Assembly (NCBI GenBank): GCA_910585955.1
Contig: CAJUGC010000005.1
Coordinates: forward strand, 88,211 to 152,210
Direction of reading: 5' to 3'
DNA: 64,000 nt
Source: an uncultured Christensenella sp.
GTDB taxonomy: Bacteria > Bacillota > Clostridia > Christensenellales > Pumilibacteraceae
Shown here: piece by piece, positions 23,704-31,895 of the stretch
Layout: each line of letters begins with the position of its first letter
How positions within the stretch are numbered: position 1 is the stretch's first letter
The notes under the pieces: model-generated
Seen by the model: only the letters and a program-made list of their open reading frames with translations
Database searches by the model: none
What the model was told of the DNA's origin: nothing
Program-made: the position numbers and the translations under genes

Positions 23704-24117
23704 ATGGAAAACAAAATTTGCGGAGAATTAAAGAAACGGGCGCTTCTCGCCAAGCAGAGACTCAAGCTCGGATATTGGGAGCAGCTCCGAGCGGAACGCG
23801 AGCGGCTTCTGGTTGCGGCGGGAGAGACAGACTCGGCTCAACGCAAAGTGAGCGAGCTTCAAAGGGCGAAATTCAGTCGCGAACTTGAGCAGGTCGTAGG
23901 CACGAGTTCCGAGCGCGACGAACAGCTTTACAAACGCGTATGCGAGATACTCGACTCCGAAGAGGACGTAATGAACCCCATAGGAAGGCTCATGGACAAG
24001 GAACGCTATACGAGTCTCGACGACGGCGGACGCCAAAGATATATTCTCGAGCTGTCTAAAAAATTCAATGAGCTAAAGGAACGATATTATCAAGAAAGAC
24101 CGGGCAAAAGCTGTTGA
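23704..24117 (+). CDS. Small charged helical protein of unknown function
   Basis: I do not recognise this 137-residue protein. It has no signal peptide or membrane helix. Residues 5-75 are rich in Arg, Lys and Glu with a helical heptad-like pattern (AKQRLKLGYWEQLRAERERL, SELQRAKFSRELEQVV), so a coiled coil or helical bundle is likely; the C-terminal part ends in FNELKERYYQERPGKSC. It has a good ribosome site (AAGGAGACGAAACATG), its own promoter and codon use like its neighbours. The -35 of the next gene overlaps its stop codon. It is probably a real gene restricted to this lineage. Confidence 0.75.
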   Translation: MENKICGELKKRALLAKQRLKLGYWEQLRAERERLLVAAGETDSAQRKVSELQRAKFSRELEQVVGTSSERDEQLYKRVCEILDSEEDVMNPIGRLMDKERYTSLDDGGRQRYILELSKKFNELKERYYQERPGKSC

Positions 24118-24142
24118 CTTTTCCGCTTTAATTTGTTAAAAT
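24114..24142 (+). promoter_or_regulatory. Sigma-A promoter for yerC-pcrA-ligA
   Basis: TTGACT, a 17-base spacer and TAAAAT. The -35 overlaps the stop codon of the upstream gene. The leader to the ATG at 24175 is about 25 bases. Confidence 0.8.
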
Positions 24143-24174
24143 ATCTTCGATAATACATTCGGAGATATACATAA

Positions 24175-24465
24175 ATGAACCGTAAATTACAGTCGGAAAA
24201 TATCGACGTTCTCTATGAGGCAGTCGGGCTTATCGAAACGCGCGAAGAGTTCTACAATTTCTTCGAGGATCTTTGCACTATCACGGAACTTCAGGCAATG
24301 GCTCACCGTTTCGCCGTTGCGAAAATGCTCACGGAAGGATTTACCTATCAGGAAATAAGCGAGAAAACAGGCGCGAGCACTGCGACTATAAGTCGTATCA
24401 ATAAGTGTATCGGTTACGGTGCGGACGGCTACAACGTCATACTTTCCAGGATGAAAAAGAAATGA
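24175..24465 (+). CDS. YerC/YecD family TrpR-like DNA-binding protein
   Basis: A 96-residue helical protein related to the TrpR repressor fold: an N-terminal helical segment (LYEAVGLIETREEFYNFFED), the TrpR-like AMAHRFAVAKML, and the helix-turn-helix FTYQEISEKTGASTATISRI. The family sits upstream of pcrA-ligA or purine genes in many Firmicutes; its targets are not well defined. The pcrA start overlaps its stop (ATGA). Confidence 0.9.
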   Translation: MNRKLQSENIDVLYEAVGLIETREEFYNFFEDLCTITELQAMAHRFAVAKMLTEGFTYQEISEKTGASTATISRINKCIGYGADGYNVILSRMKKK

Positions 24466-26777
24466 GTATAGATTTAAGCACGCTCAACGACAGACAGATT
24501 CCTGCGGTACTTACTACGGACGGAGCGGTACTCGTAACGGCAGGCGCGGGAAGCGGCAAGACGAGACTCTTGACCCACCGCATCGCTTATCTGATAGAGG
24601 AGAAAGGCGTTAAGCCTTGGAATATACTTGCGATAACTTTTACAAACAAAGCGGCTAACGAGATGAAGGAACGTCTCGAAAACATGATAGAGGGAGCAAG
24701 CGGACTGTGGGTTTCCACTTTCCACTCTATGTGCGCGCGTATTCTTCGCCGCCATGCTGACAAGATAGGGTATAAGACGAATTTTTCCATTTACGGCGAG
24801 CAGGAAAAAGAGAACATTTTAAAGAAGATCGTCAAGGAACTTTCCGAAGATAAGAAAAGCCGCATTTATAAAGCCGATACGAAAGAGATCGATAAGGTGC
24901 GCAAACGTGCGTCGTACACGATCTCCGACGCGAAAAACGAGGCTCTGTCTTCGGAGGAATATCTTTCTTATCTTCGATACGATGACGAAGCCGAGCTTCT
25001 CGGCGAGATCTGCCGCCGTTATGAAGCCGAAATGAAAAGAAACAATGCGCTCGATTTCGACGACCTTCTTACAAAGACGTACGAGCTTTTAAAAACCGAC
25101 GAAGAGACGAGAGAATATTATTGCGATAAGTTCCGCTATATTCACGTCGATGAGTTTCAGGACACAAACCTCGTACAGTACTTACTCGTAAAAATTCTTG
25201 CGGGAAAGAGCGGCAACGTCTTTGTCGTAGGGGACGAGGATCAGTGCATTTACGGTTGGCGCGGTGCCAAAGCCGACAATATGATCGACTTTACGAAAGA
25301 TTTTAAGTGTAAGGTGTTCAAACTCGAGCAGAACTATCGCAGTACGAAAAAGATTTTGAATCTCGCAAATTCCGTCATAAGAAATAATACGAAACGTCTC
25401 GAAAAAACGCTTTGGACGGCAAGCGGAGAGGGTGACGACGTCACGGTTTTCTGTGCTCGCAATGAGACTAACGAAGCGGAATATGTCGCTAACGTCATAA
25501 AAAATCTCGTCGAAAGCGGAGAATATTCGTATTCCGATTTTGCCGTTCTCATGCGTGTGAACGCTCTGTCTCGTACGTTCGAGGAGCGTTTTCTCGCTTA
25601 CGGCATACCTCACAAAATGTTCGGAGGCTTCAAATTCTTCGAACGCAAGGAAGTCAAAGATCTGCTCGCGTATTTGAGGATAGTAGCTAACGGCGACGAT
25701 TCCGAAGCGCTGCTGCGCATAATAAACTTTCCCAAGCGCGGTATCGGCGCAAGCGCAATCGCCCAACTCGTAAATTACGGCGCTGTGACAGGTCGGTCGC
25801 TGTTTTCCGTAGTCATGGGCATAGAAGAAAATACTGATCTGCCGCTCGCGCTTTGCAAAAAGGTCGCGCCTTTAAAGACGCTGTTTGCCTGTATGCTTTC
25901 GCAAAAAGACAAGTGCAGACCTTCGGAACTTGTCGAGTATATAGTCCGAATTTTAAAGCTTAACGAGGTCTACGGCGAAGATACGGAAGAAAACATTTCC
26001 CGGAAGATGAACATTTCGGCGCTCGTCGAGTCGGTGCGTCAGTTTGAAAAATCGAACGAAAGCGGTACGCTCGACGACTATATGCAGATGATATCTCTGT
26101 ACAGCGATCTCGACGAGATGGGCGAGGGCGACGACTGCGTAGCGCTTGCCACTATTCACAGCGTTAAGGGGCTTGAATTTCGCGTCGTGTTCGTTATAGG
26201 CAGCGAGGACGGAATACTTCCGCTTTCCCGTTCGTCAGACAGTGACGACGAACTTGAAGAAGAACGTCGGCTGATGTATGTTGCGGTAACTCGCGCAATG
26301 CGGAGGCTGTACATAACTTGGGCGGCTTCGCGTTTTATGTATAACGAGCGAAAGTATACTACGCCCAGTCGATTTCTCAAGGAGGCGGGCGTCGCCGTGA
26401 AGAGCGCGCAGCCGTCCGCGGCTCTTGCCCGTGAACGCGCGGCGGGCTACCTCCGCGACTCCTACGGCGATTACGGCTATTCTTACGGCAATGGGGCAAG
26501 TCGAAGCGCAGAATATAAGTCTGTTGATTACGGCGGCAAATCGAACTTTTCGGGTTCGTCTGTCTACAGCGCAAACAGCGCTCCGAAGCCGCAGAAAAAA
26601 GATGTGTCGGGTTTTGATGTCGGCGCAACCGTTAGGCATAAAAAGTTCGGCACGGGCGTTATACTCACATTGTCGGCGGAAGCCGGAGGTGTGTACGCGG
26701 AAATAGATTTTGAAAAGTTCGGCAAAATGATGCTGTCGCTTCAGTATGCGCCGATAGAGATCGTCGATAATAATTAG
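24462..26777 (+). CDS. pcrA: ATP-dependent DNA helicase PcrA (UvrD family)
   Basis: A superfamily 1 3'-5' helicase that acts in excision repair and clears RecA or RNA polymerase obstacles. The 771 residues show Walker A TAGAGSGKTR, motif Ia TFTNKAANEM, motif II VDEFQDTN, motif III VGDEDQCIYGWRGA, motif IV QNYRST, motif V ATIHSVKGLEF and motif VI YVAVTRAMRRLYI. The C-terminal tail (VGATVRHKKFGTGVI) is the RNA polymerase-interacting Tudor-like domain of PcrA. I place the start at the ATG that overlaps yerC; upstream codons belong to yerC in another frame. Confidence 0.96.
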   Translation: MSIDLSTLNDRQIPAVLTTDGAVLVTAGAGSGKTRLLTHRIAYLIEEKGVKPWNILAITFTNKAANEMKERLENMIEGASGLWVSTFHSMCARILRRHADKIGYKTNFSIYGEQEKENILKKIVKELSEDKKSRIYKADTKEIDKVRKRASYTISDAKNEALSSEEYLSYLRYDDEAELLGEICRRYEAEMKRNNALDFDDLLTKTYELLKTDEETREYYCDKFRYIHVDEFQDTNLVQYLLVKILAGKSGNVFVVGDEDQCIYGWRGAKADNMIDFTKDFKCKVFKLEQNYRSTKKILNLANSVIRNNTKRLEKTLWTASGEGDDVTVFCARNETNEAEYVANVIKNLVESGEYSYSDFAVLMRVNALSRTFEERFLAYGIPHKMFGGFKFFERKEVKDLLAYLRIVANGDDSEALLRIINFPKRGIGASAIAQLVNYGAVTGRSLFSVVMGIEENTDLPLALCKKVAPLKTLFACMLSQKDKCRPSELVEYIVRILKLNEVYGEDTEENISRKMNISALVESVRQFEKSNESGTLDDYMQMISLYSDLDEMGEGDDCVALATIHSVKGLEFRVVFVIGSEDGILPLSRSSDSDDELEEERRLMYVAVTRAMRRLYITWAASRFMYNERKYTTPSRFLKEAGVAVKSAQPSAALARERAAGYLRDSYGDYGYSYGNGASRSAEYKSVDYGGKSNFSGSSVYSANSAPKPQKKDVSGFDVGATVRHKKFGTGVILTLSAEAGGVYAEIDFEKFGKMMLSLQYAPIEIVDNN

Positions 26778-26793
26778 ATTGGCGGAGGCTGTT

Positions 26794-28722
26794 ATGTCAA
26801 GAATGGAAGAGCTTGTAGAAAAGCTCAACAAGTACGCTTACGAATACTATGTTCTCGACAATCCTACGGTGTCGGACGGGCAGTACGATAAGCTGTATGA
26901 CGAGCTCGTTGCTTTGGAAAAATCCGAGAAGCGAGTGTTGCCGTCGTCGCCTACGCGCAGAATAGGCGGCGAACCCGTGAAAGAATTTTCGCCGCATACA
27001 CACCGAAACAAATTGTACAGTCTCGATAAGCGCAATTCTTACGACGAGCTCAGAGAGTGGGACGAAAAGATAAAAAAGGCGGCGGGGGAAGCTGTCGAGT
27101 ATACGCTCGAGTATAAACTCGACGGGCTTACGCTTTGTTTGACTTACGAGAACGGAATGTTTAGATCTGCGGCGACAAGAGGCAACGGAAGCGTCGGGGA
27201 AGACGTGACGTCACAGGTGTCTACCGTTAGGTCTATTCCGCTTGTAATACCGTTTAAAGGCGTCGTAGAGGTGCAAGGCGAGGGGATAATGCGCCTTTCC
27301 GCACTCGAAGCTTATAATAAGTCGGCAAAGGAGCCGCTCAAGAACGCGCGTAACGGAGTTGCGGGGGCGATAAGAAATCTCGATCCGAAAGTAACCGCGT
27401 CTCGAAATCTCGACATAATCTTTTACAACGTCAATTTTGTCGAAGGCGGCGAAAGACCGTCGAGTCAAAAAGAGTGCATAGATTTTTTAAAGCGTAATTT
27501 TTTCAAGACCGAAAGACTGTTCGCTTCATCGAATATAAACGAAATAGTTTCTGAAATCGAGCGTGTGGACAAAGGTGCGCTCGACTTTCTCATAGACGGA
27601 ATGGTGGTAAAAGTAAACGACTTTGCTCTTCGCGAAAAGCTCGGTTACACCGACAAATTTCCGCGTTGGGCGGTAGCTTACAAGTTCGAAGCGGAAGAAG
27701 CGGTAACGGTTTTGAAGGACGTTGTTTGGCAAGTGGGAAGGACGGGCAAGCTTACGCCGCTCGGGAAGCTCGAGCCGGTGGAACTTTGCGGTGCGACGAT
27801 AAGAAAAGCAACGCTCAACAATTTCGGCGACATCGAGCGCAAGAAGATAAAGATAGGTTCGAGCGTCTTTATCCGCCGCAGTAACGACGTTATCCCCGAG
27901 ATACTCGGCGTTGCGGAGGAACTCGACGGCAAAGATGTCGTCCCTCCGAAATTCTGTCCCGCTTGCGGAACCGAAACGGTCGCAGTCGGCGCAAATTTGT
28001 TTTGTCCGAACGAATACGGCTGCAAGCCTCAAATTTGCGGGCGTATAGAATATTTTTGCAGTAAGCCGTGTATGGACATCGACGGCGTGAGCGAAAAGAC
28101 GGTCGAACGCCTACACGACGTGCTCGGAGTAAAAAAATCCGCAGACCTCTATAGATTGAAGAAAGACGATCTCGAAAAGATAGAGGGCTTTAAGGATAAG
28201 AAAATATCCAACTTCTTGCGCTCTGTTGAAAACAGTAAGGACGTGAAACTCGCTTCGTTCATAAACGCTCTGGGCATTCCGAATGTCGGTCGCAAGACGG
28301 CGGAGGACCTCGCCGAGATTTACGGCAGTATCGACGCGTTGGCTGCGGCTGGCGAAGAGGAACTGACGGCTATACGAGACGTAGGCGAAATCGTGGCAAA
28401 AAGCATAGTCGAATTTTTCGCAAAACATAAAGAAGCGATCGACGAATTAAAATCTTTCGGTATAGACCCTCGGTATGTTGCGAGAGTAGGCGGCGGAAAA
28501 TTCGATGGCATGAATGTGGTGCTCACGGGCAAGATTTCCATGCCGAGATCGCAGGCTCAATCGCTTATAGAGGAGAATGGCGGCAAGACGCAATCGTCTG
28601 TTACAAAGGAAACAAATCTCGTTATCGCAGGCGAGGACGCCGGTTCTAAGCTTGAAAAAGCTCGAGTTCTCGGTATAAGAATAATAGACGAAAATGAGTT
28701 TGAAAGGCTTTTGAAAGGCTGA
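26794..28722 (+). CDS. ligA: NAD+-dependent DNA ligase LigA
   Basis: Seals DNA nicks in replication and repair using NAD+. The 642-residue protein has the NAD-binding Ia domain, the adenylation motif EYKLDG (Lys108), an OB fold, a four-Cys zinc finger (CPACG...CPNEYGC), helix-hairpin-helix repeats and a C-terminal BRCT domain (FDGMNVVLTGKIS). The ATG at 26794 follows GGCGGAGG; an upstream TTG at 26779 is less likely. It is 16 bases after pcrA, the conserved pair. Confidence 0.96.
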   Translation: MSRMEELVEKLNKYAYEYYVLDNPTVSDGQYDKLYDELVALEKSEKRVLPSSPTRRIGGEPVKEFSPHTHRNKLYSLDKRNSYDELREWDEKIKKAAGEAVEYTLEYKLDGLTLCLTYENGMFRSAATRGNGSVGEDVTSQVSTVRSIPLVIPFKGVVEVQGEGIMRLSALEAYNKSAKEPLKNARNGVAGAIRNLDPKVTASRNLDIIFYNVNFVEGGERPSSQKECIDFLKRNFFKTERLFASSNINEIVSEIERVDKGALDFLIDGMVVKVNDFALREKLGYTDKFPRWAVAYKFEAEEAVTVLKDVVWQVGRTGKLTPLGKLEPVELCGATIRKATLNNFGDIERKKIKIGSSVFIRRSNDVIPEILGVAEELDGKDVVPPKFCPACGTETVAVGANLFCPNEYGCKPQICGRIEYFCSKPCMDIDGVSEKTVERLHDVLGVKKSADLYRLKKDDLEKIEGFKDKKISNFLRSVENSKDVKLASFINALGIPNVGRKTAEDLAEIYGSIDALAAAGEEELTAIRDVGEIVAKSIVEFFAKHKEAIDELKSFGIDPRYVARVGGGKFDGMNVVLTGKISMPRSQAQSLIEENGGKTQSSVTKETNLVIAGEDAGSKLEKARVLGIRIIDENEFERLLKG

Positions 28723-28756
28723 TTAAAATAATGATATAAAGCGGCATTATAAAAGC

Positions 28757-28785
28757 TTGCTTTTTGTTTTTGATGATGTTATAAT
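28757..28785 (+). promoter_or_regulatory. Promoter of the AIR synthase-like gene
   Basis: TTGCTT, a 17-base spacer and TATAAT, identical elements to the gdpD promoter. The ATG begins only 9 bases after the -10, so transcription starting about 7 bases downstream leaves a leader of 0-4 bases. The message is probably leaderless or nearly so; no Shine-Dalgarno is present. Confidence 0.75.
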
Positions 28786-28794
28786 ATAAACTGT

Positions 28795-29772
28795 ATGAGA
28801 CTAGGCAAGCTGACGGCAGAAGAACTGCAACGATTGGTACTCGACAAGCTGGAGGGCAGACGTAAAGAAGTCGTGTTGTCCGCGGCACAGGGAGAGGACT
28901 GCGCTGCGGTGGTGGCCGACGGCTATCTGTTGTTTTCTTCCGATCCGATTACGGCGGCAATGCCCGCGAAAAGTCTCGGCTCGCTTGCCGTGTCCGTCTG
29001 TTGCAACGACATCGTTTCTTGCGGAGGAGAACCCGTAGCTCTGTTGTTGACCGTCATCGTTCCTCCGAGTGCAAGCACTGCCGAAATAGAGGAGATAATG
29101 ACGGCGGCTCAGCAAAAGGCTTGCGAACTCGACGTCGACATAGTAGGAGGTCATACCGAGTTTTCGGATTGTGTCGTCCGACCTATAGTTTCCGCTACGG
29201 CGATAGGCAAGACGAAGCGACTTATGTCCAAGTCCGCATTGAAAGTCGGTGACAAGCTTTATGTGACGAAAGAGCTCGGCATGGAAGGGACGACGATAAT
29301 AGCGGACGGCGGAAAAGAACAGCTTTCCGAAGACGAGACGAGTATTATTATGCGTTATCGCGAAGGGCTCGATGTTGGCGACGAGGGCGAGATTCTGCGC
29401 GCGTGTCCGTCGGTAGGCGTAATGCACGACATCACGGAGGGCGGAGTTATCGGCGCCGTTGCGGAAATCTGTCTCGGCGCTCGTCTCGGTGCAAACATTT
29501 ATGAGAGTGAGTTTCCGATAAGCGTACTTACTCGCAGGTTATGCGAAAAGTACGGCATAGACCCCGCTCGTCTTATATCGAGCGGAAGTATGCTTTTCTC
29601 CGCTTCGAGCGGCGAAGCGGTCTTGAAACTCAAAGAAAAGGGTATAGCGGCAACGCTTATAGGAGAAGTTACGGACGGCGACGTCAGACTTTTTAAAAGC
29701 GACGGCACGAGTCTGAAAGTTCGTCCCGAGCCTGACGAAATGTATAAATACTTTGAGAGGTGCGACAAATGA
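28795..29772 (+). CDS. AIR synthase-related (HypE/PurM superfamily) protein
   Basis: The 325-residue protein has the PurM-like two-domain fold of AIR synthase, HypE, ThiL and SelD: the N-terminal half has GEDCAAV and SSDPIT, and AVSVCCNDIVSCGGEP and IVGGHTEF, and the C-terminal half HDITEGGVIGAVAEI and a glycine-rich end. These proteins activate a substrate with ATP. It lacks the C-terminal Cys of HypE and no hydrogenase-maturation genes are nearby, so its substrate is unknown. The yicC start overlaps its stop. Confidence 0.8.
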   Translation: MRLGKLTAEELQRLVLDKLEGRRKEVVLSAAQGEDCAAVVADGYLLFSSDPITAAMPAKSLGSLAVSVCCNDIVSCGGEPVALLLTVIVPPSASTAEIEEIMTAAQQKACELDVDIVGGHTEFSDCVVRPIVSATAIGKTKRLMSKSALKVGDKLYVTKELGMEGTTIIADGGKEQLSEDETSIIMRYREGLDVGDEGEILRACPSVGVMHDITEGGVIGAVAEICLGARLGANIYESEFPISVLTRRLCEKYGIDPARLISSGSMLFSASSGEAVLKLKEKGIAATLIGEVTDGDVRLFKSDGTSLKVRPEPDEMYKYFERCDK

Positions 29773-30644
29773 AAAGCATGACGGGATACGGCAAGGGCGT
29801 TGCGACCGGCGGAGAAAGGACCTTTACCGTAGAAATCAAAGCGGTGAACAACAGATATCTCGAAATAGGCTGTAAGCTTCCGAAACCGCTTGCTTATGTG
29901 GAAGAAACTTTGCGTGGCGCGGTAAGAAACGTCATACGTCGCGGAAGCGTAGACGTATTCGTAAATTACGAGAATAAGTCGGAAAGCGGAAAGCGAATAG
30001 ACGTCGATTACTCGCTTGCGGGTGCGCTTGTCAAAACTTCCAAAATGCTTCGCACTCAGTATTGCTTAGATGACGATTTTCAGGTAACTGCGCTCATGCG
30101 TACTCCCGACGTTATAAGGATTTCGGCTGATGACGACGACGAGCAACTTGTAAAAGAACTTGCGAAAAAAGCGGCAGCCGAAGCTGCGGAAAATCTCGAC
30201 GCGATGCGTAAAGTCGAGGGAAAGACGATTAAGGCGGATTTGAAACAGCTTACGGAGAACATAATATCCTATCTCGAAACGGTTGTAAAACGCGCTCCCG
30301 CCGTCGTAGCGGAATACAGGGAAAAGCTCAAAGCTCGCATAAGCGAAGCGCTTGCCGGAGTGGAAATAGACGAAGCTCGGCTTTTGAACGAGACGGCGTT
30401 CTTTGCCGACAAAGCCGATATAAACGAGGAAATTTCCCGTCTTACATCTCACATAAACCAATTTTTGCACAGTCTCGAGACAGACGGGCCCCAAGGCAGA
30501 AAACTTGACTTTATTTCTCAAGAAATGAACCGTGAGATAAACACTATGGGCAGCAAGTCGAACGATACGGAGCTGACCCGTTGCGTAGTTGCGATGAAAA
30601 ACGAACTTGAAAAGATAAAAGAGCAGATTAGGAACGTGGAGTAA
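29769..30644 (+). CDS. yicC: YicC family endoribonuclease
   Basis: YicC proteins act as endoribonucleases affecting small RNA turnover. The 291 residues open with the family signature MKSMTGYGKG, contain NNRYLEI and the C-terminal domain ends EMNREINTMGSKSND then VAMKNELEKIKEQIRNVE. The ATG overlaps the stop of the AIR synthase-like gene. In many Firmicutes it is followed by remA and gmk; here remA is absent and a hairpin repeat occupies the gap. Confidence 0.93.
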   Translation: MKSMTGYGKGVATGGERTFTVEIKAVNNRYLEIGCKLPKPLAYVEETLRGAVRNVIRRGSVDVFVNYENKSESGKRIDVDYSLAGALVKTSKMLRTQYCLDDDFQVTALMRTPDVIRISADDDDEQLVKELAKKAAAEAAENLDAMRKVEGKTIKADLKQLTENIISYLETVVKRAPAVVAEYREKLKARISEALAGVEIDEARLLNETAFFADKADINEEISRLTSHINQFLHSLETDGPQGRKLDFISQEMNREINTMGSKSNDTELTRCVVAMKNELEKIKEQIRNVE

Positions 30645-30647
30645 TAG

Positions 30648-30771
30648 TTTGAAAGTGCAGTCATCACTCCAGACGGGCTGTTTGCCTAACCGACTCGTCG
30701 AGTACGAGAAGCACACTCCCTTCGTCGACTCGACAACTGCTGTCCGTCTGACGCGCGGCTGTCCTTTCAAA
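30648..30771. repeat. GTAC-core hairpin, copy 3, between yicC and gmk
   Basis: Nested arms pair: TTTGAAAG with CTTTCAAA, then CAG with CTG, CAGACGG (30670-30676) with CCGTCTG (30744-30750), and an inner CGAcTCGtCGA arm with two mismatches. The apex is GTACGAGAAGCAC followed by ACTCCC (30702-30720). It is the only feature of the 161-base gap besides the gmk ribosome site. Confidence 0.75.
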
Positions 30772-30805
30772 AATACATTATGACAAGGAGATATCGGACA
30801 TAATT

Positions 30806-31414
30806 ATGAAAAACGGATTGTTAATAGTTATTTCGGGACCGTCGGGAGCGGGCAAGGGTACTATATACAACAAGGTGCTCGATAAAATGCCGGAAATTCG
30901 CAAGTCGATTTCCGTAACGACGAGAAAGCCGAGAGCTGGAGAGAAGGAAGGGGTGCATTACTACTTCCGTACGGAAGAGGAGTACCAGCGCATGATTGCT
31001 TGCGGAGAATTTCTCGAAACCGCGTCGGTCTACAATCATCATTACGGCACGCCTAAAGCGCCAGTGTTTCAAATGCTTGAGGCGGGCGACGACGTGATGT
31101 TCGAGATCGACAATTACGGCAGCCGGCAAATAAAGCGTAAATATCCCGAAGCCGTTACCATCTACGTCATGCCTCCGTCGTTTGAAATTCTCAAAGAGAG
31201 ATTAACGGCTCGCGGTACGGAAAGCGAGGATAGTTTAAAGACGCGACTCGGTAATTCCCGAAGAGAACTTTCGGAGTACGGTAATTTCGATTATATAGTC
31301 TTTAACGACGATGCCGATGTCGCCGCCGAAGAAGTCGTATCTATTATCAACGCCGAGAAGTGCAGAATGTCGCGAAATGAGCAGGAAGTAAAACGCCTGC
31401 TTGCGGAAAAATAA
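30806..31414 (+). CDS. gmk: Guanylate kinase
   Basis: Converts GMP to GDP with ATP. The 202 residues show P-loop SGPSGAGKGT, the GMP-binding VTTRKPRAGEKEGVHYYFRTEEEY and DNYGSRQIKRKYP. The GGAG ribosome-site candidate is about 15 bases before the ATG, longer than usual. It is followed by rpoZ, the conserved pair. Confidence 0.95.
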   Translation: MKNGLLIVISGPSGAGKGTIYNKVLDKMPEIRKSISVTTRKPRAGEKEGVHYYFRTEEEYQRMIACGEFLETASVYNHHYGTPKAPVFQMLEAGDDVMFEIDNYGSRQIKRKYPEAVTIYVMPPSFEILKERLTARGTESEDSLKTRLGNSRRELSEYGNFDYIVFNDDADVAAEEVVSIINAEKCRMSRNEQEVKRLLAEK

Positions 31415-31449
31415 ATAATCTTTTAAATAAAAGGAGAACATAAACCATT

Positions 31450-31647
31450 ATGATGATTGAACCGCCTATCGATAAGATGATAGATGAAGTTGGTTGCAAG
31501 TATGCTCTTGTCTGCCTCGTAACCAAGCGTGCCCGCCAGTTGCTCGAAAAGGACAGCGAAAGCCTTAACAATTCGGCGGAAAAAGCCATTTCCGTTGCGG
31601 CAAGAGAGGTGCATACGGGGAAGGTTACTGCCGGCTACGAAGAATAA
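31450..31647 (+). CDS. rpoZ: DNA-directed RNA polymerase omega subunit
   Basis: A 65-residue omega subunit that helps RNA polymerase assembly. The signature is present: IDKMIDEVGCKYALVCLVTKRARQL near the N-terminus and NNSAEKAISVAAREVHTGKV. ATG 31450 or 31453 are both possible. It follows gmk and precedes coaBC with a repeat between. Confidence 0.93.
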   Translation: MMIEPPIDKMIDEVGCKYALVCLVTKRARQLLEKDSESLNNSAEKAISVAAREVHTGKVTAGYEE

Positions 31648-31650
31648 CCC

Positions 31651-31778
31651 CCAAACGGCTTATATGCTTCGTAATACGGGTTGCGTGCTCCTCGCCGCAC
31701 GGGCGCTGTACGAGAATGTACAGCAACCCATGCGTCTCGTTGCCTGTTACCCGTCTTACTCGCATCTAAGCCGTTTGG
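31651..31778. repeat. GTAC-core hairpin, copy 4 (best preserved), between rpoZ and coaBC
   Basis: Terminal arms CCAAACGGCTTA (31651-31662) and TAAGCCGTTTGG (31767-31778) are a perfect 12-bp inverted repeat. Inside, ACGGGT (31676) pairs with ACCCGT (31749), CGCA with TGCG, GGG with CCC, and the apex is GCTGTAC, loop GAGAAT, GTACAGC (31705-31724), a perfect 7 bp. It lies 4 bases after the rpoZ stop. Confidence 0.85.
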
Positions 31779-31796
31779 TGCCCGTACGAACCTTCT

Positions 31797-31854
31797 AAAA
31801 AGGCTCTCCTTGAGCTAAGGTGAGCTGTCGCCGATAGGCGACTGAGTGGATTGT
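31797..31854 (+). repeat. AAGGGGAGCTGTCGCC dispersed repeat, copy 2
   Basis: AAAAAGGCTCTCCTTGAG then CTAAGGTGAGCTGTCGCC, GATA, GGCGACTGAGTGGATTGT. It differs from copy 1 by a few bases; GTCGCC-GATA-GGCGAC is kept exactly. It lies just 3' of GTAC-core copy 4 and 42 bases before coaBC. Confidence 0.8.
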
Positions 31855-31895
31855 CTTATAGTCACAACCTAAAAATCACACGAAAGGAGATATAA

